Assembly (NCBI GenBank): GCA_903908285.1
Contig: CAIVRH010000012.1
Span: 1-64,000, forward strand
DNA: 64,000 nucleotides
Reading direction: 5' to 3'
From: an uncultured candidate division Zixibacteria bacterium
GTDB lineage: Bacteria > Zixibacteria > MSB-5A5 > SM1-73
Shown here: positions 1 to 6,507 of the stretch, one piece after another
Layout: every line of letters begins with the position of its first letter
Numbering within the stretch: position 1 is the first letter of the stretch
Made by a program: the position numbers and the translations under genes
Notes under the pieces: model-generated
What the model was told of the DNA's origin: nothing
The model's input: the letters and a program-made list of their open reading frames with translations, nothing else
The model's database searches: none

Positions 1-391
1 CCACAAACTACGAACCGCTGTAAAAAACCGCTTTCCGTCCGCCGTCCGCTGACCGCCGCAAAACCAACTTCTGTCTTTTGTCTTTAATATTCTGGGTGGG
101 GTGGAGAAGCTACCAACTACGAACCACGAACTACGAACCGCCTTAAAAAAACCGCTTTCCATCCGCCGTCCGCTGACCGCCATAAAACCAACTTCAGTCT
201 TTTGTCTTTAATATTCTGGGTGGGGTGGAGAAGCTACCAACTATGAACCACAAACTACGAACCGCTGTAAAAAACCGCTTTCCGTCCGCCGTCCGCTGAC
301 CGCCGCAAAACCAACTTCTGTCTTTTGTCTTTAATATTCTGGGTGGGGTGGAGAAGCTACCAACTATGAACCACAAACTACGAACCGTCTT
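1..391. repeat. Three tandem copies of a 123-bp intergenic repeat plus a partial fourth
   Basis: Units begin at 1, 124, 248 and 371, giving periods of 123, 124 and 123 bp; copy 2 has one extra A. Copies differ at only a few bases. Inside each unit the sequence has a 7-bp rhythm, with heptads such as CTATGAA, CTACGAA, CCGTCCG, CTTTTGT and CTTTAAT. An open reading frame crosses two copies but its protein repeat merely mirrors the DNA repeat, so I do not call a gene. The left side is cut by the window edge. Confidence 0.9.
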
Positions 392-401
392 AAAAATGCG
401 G

Positions 402-431
402 GGTCGATCCCGCCTTGGCGGGACGACCCTG
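402..431. repeat. Palindromic hairpin beside tRNA-Asp
   Basis: The arms GGTCGATCCCGCC and GGCGGGACGACC form an imperfect hairpin. The CCCGCC/GGCGGG core recurs near 39801 and 27745, so this is probably a REP-like element rather than a terminator; there is no adjoining T tract. Confidence 0.45.
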
Positions 432-443
432 GCTTATTTAATG

Positions 444-517
444 CGGGGTCGACGAGACTTGAACTCGCGACCTCTGGCTTGACAGGCCAGCGTTCTAACC
501 AACTGAACTACGACCCC
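444..517 (-). tRNA. tRNA-Asp (anticodon GTC)
   Basis: On the minus strand the sequence folds as a cloverleaf. The seven-pair acceptor is GGGGTCG with CGACCCC, the D arm follows TA, the anticodon stem CTGGC/GCCAG encloses CTGTCAA, and the T arm contains GTTCAAGTC. The anticodon GTC reads GAC (Asp), and discriminator G73 suits Asp. The 3' CCA is not encoded. Confidence 0.95.
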
Positions 518-525
518 GACAAATC

Positions 526-555
526 AGTCAACAGTCAATAGTCATTAGTCAATAG
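526..555. repeat. Heptanucleotide array, unit AGTCAAT
   Basis: Four consecutive 7-bp units (AGTCAAC, AGTCAAT, AGTCATT, AGTCAAT) and a partial fifth. It lies between tRNA-Asp and the 3' end of the four-helix-bundle gene. Confidence 0.85.
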
Positions 556-573
556 AAAAAACTCACATACAAT

Positions 574-969
574 TTAATTTCCCTTCAAGGAACTTTCCAC
601 TTTTCGGTGTAAGACGAGGAGCATCTTGGTGATCTCCACATTAAGCTCCTGCAATCCAGAAATATCGTTTCGTACTGTCCGATGATCTGGTGAAATAGAC
701 TCCTGCAATAACATCAGCCAATTATCAGTTTCATACGAAGATTTCAGTGCAATCTTTAGGTATCTGCCAAATTCCTTTCTTGAGAAACTGCCAAAGCCTT
801 CGGCAATATTTGAACTGATGGAAGTGCTCGCTCTTATCAACTGCTCCGAAATAATCTTCGTTGACATTCCCTTTGGAAGCTTCTCTGTCAACCGAATTAT
901 ATCAATCGCTAAGATGAATGCCTTTTTCCAGACCTCCAAATCCTTGAACGTTCTTATCTTTGTCACCAT
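574..969 (-). CDS. Four helix bundle protein (23S rRNA-intervening-sequence / S23 family)
   Basis: The 131-residue protein matches the S23/IVP four-helix-bundle family, first seen inside intervening sequences of 23S rRNA genes and later as free-standing genes. Visible family features are the N-terminal FKDLEVWKKA helix, the central IRASTSISSNIAEGFG segment and a later FGRYLKIALKSSYETDNWL helix. Length is normal. The biochemical role of the family is not settled. The gene sits between two tRNA genes and is bracketed by 7-bp arrays at 526-555 and 971-998. No Shine-Dalgarno sequence precedes the ATG at 969; the array occupies that position. Family assignment is secure; function is unknown. Confidence 0.85.
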   Translation of the reverse strand: MVTKIRTFKDLEVWKKAFILAIDIIRLTEKLPKGMSTKIISEQLIRASTSISSNIAEGFGSFSRKEFGRYLKIALKSSYETDNWLMLLQESISPDHRTVRNDISGLQELNVEITKMLLVLHRKVESSLKGN

Positions 970-970
970 A

Positions 971-998
971 ACTGATGACTGATGACTTTTGACTGCTT
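971..998. repeat. Heptanucleotide array, unit ACTGATG
   Basis: Units ACTGATG, ACTGATG, ACTTTTG and ACTGCTT follow each other with a strict 7-bp step. The array starts 2 bp outside the start codon of the gene ending at 969 and stops just before tRNA-Val. Confidence 0.75.
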
Positions 999-1002
999 TT
1001 AC

Positions 1003-1077
1003 TGGGCGGTACTGGGATCGAACCAGTGACCTTCTGCGTGTAAGGCAGACGCTCTGAACCAGCTGAGCTAACCGCCC
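1003..1077 (-). tRNA. tRNA-Val (anticodon TAC)
   Basis: Minus-strand cloverleaf with acceptor GGGCGGT/ACCGCCC, anticodon stem TCTGC/GCAGA around CTTACAC, and T loop GTTCGATCC. The anticodon TAC reads GTA (Val) and the discriminator is A. CCA is not encoded. Confidence 0.95.
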
Positions 1078-1092
1078 GGAGAATCAGTTATT

Positions 1093-1141
1093 GGTTCACG
1101 GCTCATGGTTCACAGTAAATCAGAACCATAAACTATGAACC
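1093..1141. repeat. Heptanucleotide array, unit GGTTCAC and variants
   Basis: Seven units step by 7 bp (GGTTCAC, GGCTCAT, GGTTCAC, AGTAAAT, CAGAACC, ATAAACT, ATGAACC). The last units overlap the stop codon and the last codons of the gene ending at 1133. Confidence 0.75.
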
Positions 1142-1447
1142 GCTTTTAAATTCAGCGGGGGGTGTCTCTGCCTCTTTTCTTACCGGTTCCTTGGGCTTTT
1201 CCTTGCCTCCGTTGATGATTATGGCTATGGGTATGATCACACAATACCCTGCCACCAGAAGTATAGGGGCCAAAGTGATGGAACCGTAACCTAAGGTGAT
1301 ATAACCCAGCACAATGACAACTATTCCGATGGCAAACCACATATAATTCTTTTTGGTGAAAGGGAGGACAGATTTCCCTTCGCCTTTATATGTCTTGCCC
1401 ATTGGTTTAAGCTGTGGTTTTATTCTTCGATTATCCTCTTTTGCCAT
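1133..1447 (-). CDS. Small two-helix membrane protein, DUF3098-like
   Basis: This 104-residue protein has a basic N-terminus, then two hydrophobic segments (about residues 34-54 and 58-79) and a charged tail rich in Lys, Glu and Pro. The FTKKNYMWFAIGIVVIVLG segment resembles the DUF3098 family of small inner-membrane proteins of Bacteroidetes and related phyla; function is unknown. An AGAAGGAT ribosome-binding site supports the ATG at 1447. The final Ser-Gly-Ser and the TAG stop come from the 7-bp array at 1093-1141, so the native C-terminus may have been altered by the repeat. It is not clearly co-transcribed with its neighbours. Confidence 0.65.
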   Translation of the reverse strand: MAKEDNRRIKPQLKPMGKTYKGEGKSVLPFTKKNYMWFAIGIVVIVLGYITLGYGSITLAPILLVAGYCVIIPIAIIINGGKEKPKEPVRKEAETPPAEFKSGS

Positions 1448-1631
1448 ATTATCCTTCTTTGATTATAACATAAACAGCAATACGCATCTTGGCGGGTTTA
1501 AATTTAACGAACAATTCGAATAAGTCAAGTGAAAACCGGATATAATTTCTTCCTACAACATATCAAATCCATATCTCATCATCTCTTTACCCCTCTACAT
1601 AATGCGGAAAGGGGGATAAATGGAGTAGAGG

Positions 1632-3050
1632 TTAATATGCATTCTTGGGCGAGAGCCAATCTTTCAATGTCAGAAGAATGATCTTGATATCGAAGGAGAG
1701 CGACCAGTTCTCCATGTAGAACAAGTCGTATTTGGTTCGCTCCTCTATGGAAGTATCGCCTCTTAAGCCGTTTACCTGCGCCCAACCGGTGATGCCCGAT
1801 TTGACTTTATGGCGCAGAAAATACCGGGGTATCCCCTCTTTGAATTTATCGACAAAAAACTGCCTTTCTGGACGGGGACCCACCAGACTCATCTCCCCTT
1901 TTAAAACGTTGAAAAGCTGGGGAAGCTCGTCCAAGTTGTTTTTTCGCAGGAAGGCTCCCATTTTGGTCCGGCGGGAATCTTCCTCTACGGCAAAGACAGG
2001 CCCGGTCTTCTCCTCGGCATTTTCCACCATGGAGCGGAATTTATATTGAACGAACTTTCTCCCATCCCTTCCCAATCTCTCCTGCCGGAAAAAAACAGCT
2101 CCCTTGGAATCGAGTTTGATCAGAATCGCCAGTATAACAAAAAGGGGGGAGAGAATCACCGAACCGACAAAAGAAATGGTTATATCCATCCCCCTTTTTA
2201 ATATCCTGTTCCACCCCTCCAGGGGGGTACGGCCCAAAGATATCAAGGGTATCCCGTCCAGCGAAATGACTTTTGCCCGGGTGGCCATGATCTCGAACAT
2301 ATCCGGCACAATCTGGAATTCCACTCCTAAGTCCTCGCAGCTTAGGATGATCTCCATCATTTTCTGATGATAGGATAATGGCAGGGCCAGTACCACCAGT
2401 TCTACCCCCTCACTTTTGATTATCTGCAGGAGATCGTCCAACATCCCCAGTACGGGGATATTACTAATTTCGGTATCCTTCTCCGGCTTCTCCCCGCCCT
2501 CTACCAGACCAACCAGCGAAAAACCTAATTGCGGATTTTTCTTCCATCTTTCAAAAAGAGAAAGTCCCAGCTCTCCGGTTCCAACGATTATCGCTTTTTT
2601 AAGTCCCAAACCATGCTTGGCAAAATGCCGTTCGATTCGGATCATGACCCTTCTTTCAAAGAAAAGCAGGATTATGCCCAAAATCCAGGAAACAGCCAAA
2701 GTAGCACGGGAATACGAGGTGCTGCGGTAGAAGAAGGTGAAAGCCAAAACCAGCAAAAATCCCAGGGTGGCGCTTTTGGCTAAAAGATAAAACTCGTCAA
2801 AAGCCATCCTGGGTCTGGAGCTTTTATAAAGCCCGTAAGCATTGAAGACCGCCACCCACACCACCACCACAAAGATGGAGCCGAAAAGATAGAACGACAA
2901 GGGAGGAACTCCCTTGGTAACCGGGATGATTTTAACCAGCGGGGAATAAAATCTGAACCAGTAAGCCAAGAAGAACGAAGAGAAGACGACTATCACGTCC
3001 GCCAGAAGGAGGAAAAACGGGAATATATGTTTGAATGTATCTCTTTTCAT
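1632..3050 (-). CDS. Undecaprenyl-phosphate sugar phosphotransferase (WbaP/EpsE-type polyprenyl glycosylphosphotransferase)
   Basis: This 472-residue integral membrane enzyme is predicted to start exopolysaccharide or O-antigen repeat units by moving a sugar-1-phosphate from a nucleotide sugar to undecaprenyl phosphate. N-terminal membrane helices span about residues 10-125. A CoA-binding-like domain ([12 protein letters not shown]) follows at about 150-245. The C-terminal bacterial sugar transferase domain (about 285-472) has KRGMDI, the YKFRSM segment, NLDELPQL, the VGPRP motif and the GITGWAQV segment of the family. Length is normal. No Shine-Dalgarno site is visible at 3050; a 7-bp array begins 8 bp upstream. 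The nearby GT4 gene fits a polysaccharide locus. The sugar substrate cannot be read from sequence. Confidence 0.92.
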   Translation of the reverse strand: MKRDTFKHIFPFFLLLADVIVVFSSFFLAYWFRFYSPLVKIIPVTKGVPPLSFYLFGSIFVVVVWVAVFNAYGLYKSSRPRMAFDEFYLLAKSATLGFLLVLAFTFFYRSTSYSRATLAVSWILGIILLFFERRVMIRIERHFAKHGLGLKKAIIVGTGELGLSLFERWKKNPQLGFSLVGLVEGGEKPEKDTEISNIPVLGMLDDLLQIIKSEGVELVVLALPLSYHQKMMEIILSCEDLGVEFQIVPDMFEIMATRAKVISLDGIPLISLGRTPLEGWNRILKRGMDITISFVGSVILSPLFVILAILIKLDSKGAVFFRQERLGRDGRKFVQYKFRSMVENAEEKTGPVFAVEEDSRRTKMGAFLRKNNLDELPQLFNVLKGEMSLVGPRPERQFFVDKFKEGIPRYFLRHKVKSGITGWAQVNGLRGDTSIEERTKYDLFYMENWSLSFDIKIILLTLKDWLSPKNAY

Positions 3051-3057
3051 ATTTTTC

Positions 3058-3113
3058 GTCTACGGTCCACGGTCGACAGTCCACGGTAAACATGTCCGTC
3101 GTCCGCCGTAACT
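3058..3113. repeat. Heptanucleotide array, unit GTCCACG
   Basis: Eight 7-bp steps (GTCTACG, GTCCACG, GTCGACA, GTCCACG, GTAAACA, TGTCCGT, CGTCCGC, CGTAACT), directly upstream of the sugar transferase start. The GTCCACG unit is shared with 33212-33232. Confidence 0.8.
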
Positions 3114-3185
3114 GCAAGAATCGTAGGTCGAATATGCCTGCCAGCCATGGGTCGGAGACCTATTCGACAACTTCTTAATTCCTTC

Positions 3186-4325
3186 TCAGTCTATTATTAT
3201 CTTACTCTGATACTCCGCAAATTTTACTTCTATGAATTCTTCTATTTTCTCTTTGAATATTTTTCTGTCAAATCGAAGCACGTTCTCCCGGACCCGCTCC
3301 GGATCGAACTGCACGGATTCGAACCGTTGTACGGCATCCATCAACGCTTCTTTGGTCTGCGGATAAAAGAATATTCCGGTATGATTGGAAGTGATTTCCT
3401 GATCCGGATAAGCGCCTTTGACCGATTCGGTCACTCCTCCCCTTCCGTAAGCGATCACCGGCTTGCCGCAAGCCTGCGCCTCCACCGGCACGATGCCGAA
3501 GTCCTCCTCTCCCGGAAAGATCAGAGCTTTGCATTCGGAATAATACTTTTTTAAATCCGACGGATTCTGCCAGTCCAGGAAATTGATATTTCCTCGGGCG
3601 AGCTTTCTCAATTTATTTTTCTCCACCCCTTCGCCAATTACCAGAAGAGGGAGATTTGATTCGTTGAAAGCCAGGATGGCTAAATCGACTCTTTTGTACG
3701 GGACCAAAGCCGAGGTGACCAGAAAATAATCCCCGGTATTTTTGCTGAGACTGTAGAAATCGACATCTGCGGGAGGATAAATGACCCCGGCATCCCGGTG
3801 ATAATGTTTTTGGATTCGGGCTTTCACGGTTTCCGAAATTGCCGCAAAATAATCCACCCGGTCTGCGGATTTCTCGTCCCAGCGGCGCAGATAGTTCATG
3901 AAAAGCGGGATGGTCCAGCGCACCAGCGGTCCGACGGTGTTAGGGTTGAAATAAACATCATACATCTCCCAGGCATATCGCATGGGGGTATAGCAGTAGC
4001 AGATATGACAGGTCTCCGGCCGGGTAATTACCCCTTTGGCCACACAGTGGCTGGAGGATATGACCAAATCGTATTCTGTCAGGTTAAACTGTTCGATGGC
4101 AGTGGGAAATAACGGAAGATATTTTTGATAATGATTCAACGCCAAGGGGAGTTTCTGAATAAATGAGGTTTTAATCTTCATTCGGGAGATGGTCTCCGAC
4201 ACCGATCCCTTCTTATGCAAAAGAGTATAAAGGGTGGCGTCAGGAAAAAGCTCGCATAACACCTCCAGGCACTTTTCCCCTCCCCTCATTCCGGTCAACC
4301 AGTCATGGATTAAAGCGATTTTCAT
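3186..4325 (-). CDS. Glycosyltransferase family 4
   Basis: This 379-residue GT-B enzyme has an N-terminal domain opening MKIALIHDWLTGMRGGEK, typical of GT4 enzymes from polysaccharide clusters. The C-terminal nucleotide-sugar domain (about 195-350) contains LVTSALVPYKRVDLAI, the acidic FPGEEDFGIVPVEAQACG motif and GKPVIAYGRGG. It should transfer a hexose from a nucleotide sugar in the cytoplasm during surface polysaccharide synthesis. It lies 135 bp upstream of the polyprenyl sugar transferase on the same strand. No ribosome-binding site is visible before the ATG at 4325; a palindromic element begins 17 bp upstream, and a second copy of this gene's first codons lies beyond it (4467-4515). Sugar specificity is unknown. 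Confidence 0.9.
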   Translation of the reverse strand: MKIALIHDWLTGMRGGEKCLEVLCELFPDATLYTLLHKKGSVSETISRMKIKTSFIQKLPLALNHYQKYLPLFPTAIEQFNLTEYDLVISSSHCVAKGVITRPETCHICYCYTPMRYAWEMYDVYFNPNTVGPLVRWTIPLFMNYLRRWDEKSADRVDYFAAISETVKARIQKHYHRDAGVIYPPADVDFYSLSKNTGDYFLVTSALVPYKRVDLAILAFNESNLPLLVIGEGVEKNKLRKLARGNINFLDWQNPSDLKKYYSECKALIFPGEEDFGIVPVEAQACGKPVIAYGRGGVTESVKGAYPDQEITSNHTGIFFYPQTKEALMDAVQRFESVQFDPERVRENVLRFDRKIFKEKIEEFIEVKFAEYQSKIIID

Positions 4326-4341
4326 AATTGATCTTGCAGTT

Positions 4342-4456
4342 GTAGGGACAACTCATGTGGTCGGACGACCACCCGTCTGGGTGGAACATCCTGTCCTTCG
4401 ATTTACTCAGGATGGTGAGCAAGGTCGAACCACCACAGGCGGGAAGTTGTCCTTAC
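4342..4456. repeat. Palindromic element with GTAGGGACAACT ends
   Basis: The ends GTAGGGACAACT (4342-4353) and AGTTGTCCTTAC (4445-4456) are inverted repeats with one mismatch. Inside lies a GTGGTCGGACGACCAC / CCACCCGTCTGGGTGG core, also found in opposite orientation inside the element at 27732-27807. No transposase is encoded. It is a small non-autonomous (MITE- or REP-like) element inserted just upstream of the GT4 start codon. Confidence 0.75.
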
Positions 4457-4466
4457 GTTTTCCTCA

Positions 4467-4515
4467 CCCCGCCCCTCATTCCGGTCAACCAGTCATGGAT
4501 TAATGCGACTTTCAT
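4467..4515 (-). pseudogene. Detached 5' fragment of a GT4 glycosyltransferase gene
   Basis: These 49 bp repeat the first 16 codons of the GT4 gene at 4325 with about three differences; translation gives MKVALIHDWLTGMRGG, then VRKT and a stop inside the neighbouring palindromic element. It is a remnant cut off by that element or left by a duplication. It is too short to function. Confidence 0.8.
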
Positions 4516-4678
4516 TTTTTGATAAACCTTTCGACAATAAAATTACTGTGTTCTCATGCAATAGTATTGAACAAATGATGTGTCAAATGGTAAATATTTT
4601 AGATATTACCAATGTTTTCAAACTTTGATTGAACAAAGCAGAAAAACGGAACAAGAGACGTGTTTTATATACGATAAA

Positions 4679-5302
4679 TTACCGCAAATTATCTTGGAGT
4701 TGCCATAGTTGCGTACTTTTCAACTCTATGAATATGATCTCAGACGATTTGTCGGTGTTCCTTAAATCTGGGGGATTGATTCGAAGACTATAAATTCCTT
4801 TCCTATAGAAGTGATAGCAACAATTCTCTATTCGCCCAATATACATTTTGAAATCCGGAAGCAACTTCGCCCCGAGCTCTGGTGTAATTCGTTTTATTGC
4901 TGTGGTTCCTTTCAAACCACCAGTCAGCTTATCTAAGTTTAAAAGATAGTTTTGAAACGCGAAGCAGGCTTCGTATGTATCAGCATCGATAAGATGAAAT
5001 ACCCTTCGAACAGTTATTATGAATTTGCATTCCCATTCTTCAAATCCATTTTCATCCTGGAATATCACGGGATATTTGACTAAACTACCGTCACCAGATT
5101 CAGAAGCAGCAAGAAGGTTTCCAAAACGCACATGAGATAACAACTCATCATAAGCATCTATCTTTTTCTTCATTAAATTTTGTGCTAATTGAAGACGGAT
5201 TTCTCGTTTCTTTAGTAAGTAATTTGATGCTAAAGTCATCAAGCCACCAATAACAACAGCAACCAAAGTTGTAAGCGGTATAACCATTTGGTTTATATTC
5301 AA
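4679..5302 (-). CDS. Hypothetical membrane-anchored protein
   Basis: I do not recognise this 207-residue protein. It begins with one hydrophobic helix (about residues 8-30), followed by a charged, probably helical region (LLKKREIRLQLAQNLMKKKIDAY) and a soluble domain of about 150 residues. An AAGGGAG site 6 bp before a TTG at 5302 supports that start. Base composition is AT-rich, like the adjacent toxin-antitoxin pair, which suggests shared acquired origin. It could be a membrane-tethered effector of a small defence module, but nothing visible proves that. Confidence 0.6.
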   Translation of the reverse strand: MNINQMVIPLTTLVAVVIGGLMTLASNYLLKKREIRLQLAQNLMKKKIDAYDELLSHVRFGNLLAASESGDGSLVKYPVIFQDENGFEEWECKFIITVRRVFHLIDADTYEACFAFQNYLLNLDKLTGGLKGTTAIKRITPELGAKLLPDFKMYIGRIENCCYHFYRKGIYSLRINPPDLRNTDKSSEIIFIELKSTQLWQLQDNLR

Positions 5303-5419
5303 AAGAAACTCCCTTCAATACTAGTATATATAATAAATCAAACAAATAGAAAAACTTCGAATTCCTCTCACTTCACCTACACCCTTTTGGTCTTAGCCTT
5401 TATCTGCTTTTCTCTTTCT

Positions 5420-5755
5420 TTATAATTCTTTGAGTATAATAATAACGTTCTCTTTAAGTTCCGGTAATGCTTGTTTCACGGTTTCCCATACTCTTTCAAT
5501 ATTTATTCCGAAATATCCATGAATCAATTTGTCTCTCATACCGGCTATGTCCTTCCAGGGAACTTGGGGATAACTTTTTTTCAATTCCGGGCTCAGATTT
5601 TTTACCGCCTCACCTATGATCTCTAACTTTCGCATAACCGCACTTTGTAATAGGTCGCTTTTAAAAAACTCTTTTTTGTCTTTGCCACCGACAAAAGCTT
5701 CAACGGCATTTATGGCGTCTAAGATATCCTTGAGCAGGGCATTATCTCTTCTCAT
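5420..5755 (-). CDS. hepT: HepT-like ribonuclease toxin (DUF86)
   Basis: This 111-residue HEPN protein carries the Rx4HxY motif at Arg74, His79 and Tyr81 (RDKLIHGY), which forms the RNase site of HepT toxins. It overlaps the upstream mntA-like gene by 14 bp, the usual type VII toxin-antitoxin arrangement. In characterised pairs MntA adds AMP to the tyrosine of this motif and so silences the toxin. Length is normal and the key residues are present. A GAGGG site precedes the ATG. The chromosomal role (defence, plasmid-like addiction or decay) cannot be told from sequence. Confidence 0.9.
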   Translation of the reverse strand: MRRDNALLKDILDAINAVEAFVGGKDKKEFFKSDLLQSAVMRKLEIIGEAVKNLSPELKKSYPQVPWKDIAGMRDKLIHGYFGINIERVWETVKQALPELKENVIIILKEL

Positions 5756-6068
5756 ATATAACCCTCATGGAAGTTAAAATCTCTTTTTTTACATATTTGT
5801 TCAGGGCTTCGATTTCACCCAGATCGACTTTTCTTCCGAACAACCGGCTCAACTTCAATTCTAATCCTACCAAATCCAATAAACTTTTCTTCACACCGTT
5901 TCTATACTTTATCAAAATATCAATATCACTTTTCTTTTTCTGTTCACCTTTGACAAAAGAACCAAATATAGCCATATAAACCACATCATTTTCTTCGCAG
6001 ATTTTCAGTAGCTTTTCTTTTAATCCTCTCTTCCTTAAGAGAGTTGGTATATTTTTGATTTCTACCAT
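5742..6068 (-). CDS. mntA: MntA-like nucleotidyltransferase antitoxin
   Basis: This 108-residue minimal nucleotidyltransferase has the GSx10DxD signature (Gly36-Ser37, Asp48, Asp50), which binds the two catalytic metals. A third acidic residue is probably in the KVDLGEIE strand. It is expected to AMPylate and neutralise the HepT toxin encoded immediately downstream with a 14-bp overlap. An AAAGGAG site precedes the ATG at 6068. Size and arrangement match type VII toxin-antitoxin pairs. Confidence 0.9.
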   Translation of the reverse strand: MVEIKNIPTLLRKRGLKEKLLKICEENDVVYMAIFGSFVKGEQKKKSDIDILIKYRNGVKKSLLDLVGLELKLSRLFGRKVDLGEIEALNKYVKKEILTSMRVIYEKR

Positions 6069-6359
6069 TGCTTTTGCTCCTTTCTGTATGAACTCTTCCT
6101 TAACCTATGAGACGACAACAAAAGACTTCGGAGAATTACTTTATCTCAATCCACCTCCACCCTTTTGGTCTTGATCTGGTCAGCATGACAAAGCCAATTA
6201 GATGTATTCCTAATTTATCCACTGTAACTTTATGTTACTCTGTTTATTTATTAAAATCAAGCATTATTTTGTTTTGGCTTTCTGTAGGTCATCCGAAGGA
6301 AGCTCGAACTACAGATTATATATGAACCGATTGATTCATCCCCACGGGATTTGTATTTT
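6069..6359. other. Intergenic, no gene seen
   Basis: AT-rich stretch upstream of mntA. I see no convincing ORF, RNA gene or repeat in it. Confidence 0.5.
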
Positions 6360-6387
6360 GTAGGGGCAATTCATGAATTGCCCCTAC
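6360..6387. repeat. Perfect 28-bp palindrome of the GTAGGGGC family
   Basis: The half-site GTAGGGGCAATTCA is followed directly by its exact reverse complement. The ends match the elements at 4342-4456, 27732-27807 and 31277-31307. A fragment of a GT4 gene start (ILEWLTGM, minus strand, 6392-6433) adjoins it. Confidence 0.85.
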
Positions 6388-6391
6388 ACCC

Positions 6392-6433
6392 TAAACTCCC
6401 ATCCTTCATTCCGGTCAACCATTCGAGGATTTG
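6392..6433 (-). pseudogene. Second GT4 5' remnant (WLTGM fragment)
   Basis: The 15-bp block CATTCCGGTCAACCA is identical to the GT4 gene start at 4288-4302, and minus-strand translation gives EWLTGMKDGS before running into the palindrome at 6360-6387. Divergence outside the block makes this less certain than 4467-4515. Confidence 0.5.
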
Positions 6434-6475
6434 AAAAAAAACAACCCCCAATCCCATGAGCGGGATCGGGGGTTG
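6434..6475 (-). terminator. Rho-independent terminator of the C25 peptidase gene
   Basis: On the minus strand a 14-bp stem (CAACCCCCGATCCC with GGGATTGGGGGTTG, one G-T pair) and a 4-nt loop are followed by eight T residues. It lies 33 bp after the stop codon at 6508. Confidence 0.92.
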
Positions 6476-6507
6476 CTTGATTTCAAATCTTTCTATTCTG
6501 GTTTATC

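Noticed and set aside
194-376. Short repetitive ORF in the 123-bp tandem repeat
   Set aside because: Its protein repeat only mirrors the DNA repeat; no start signal and no family.
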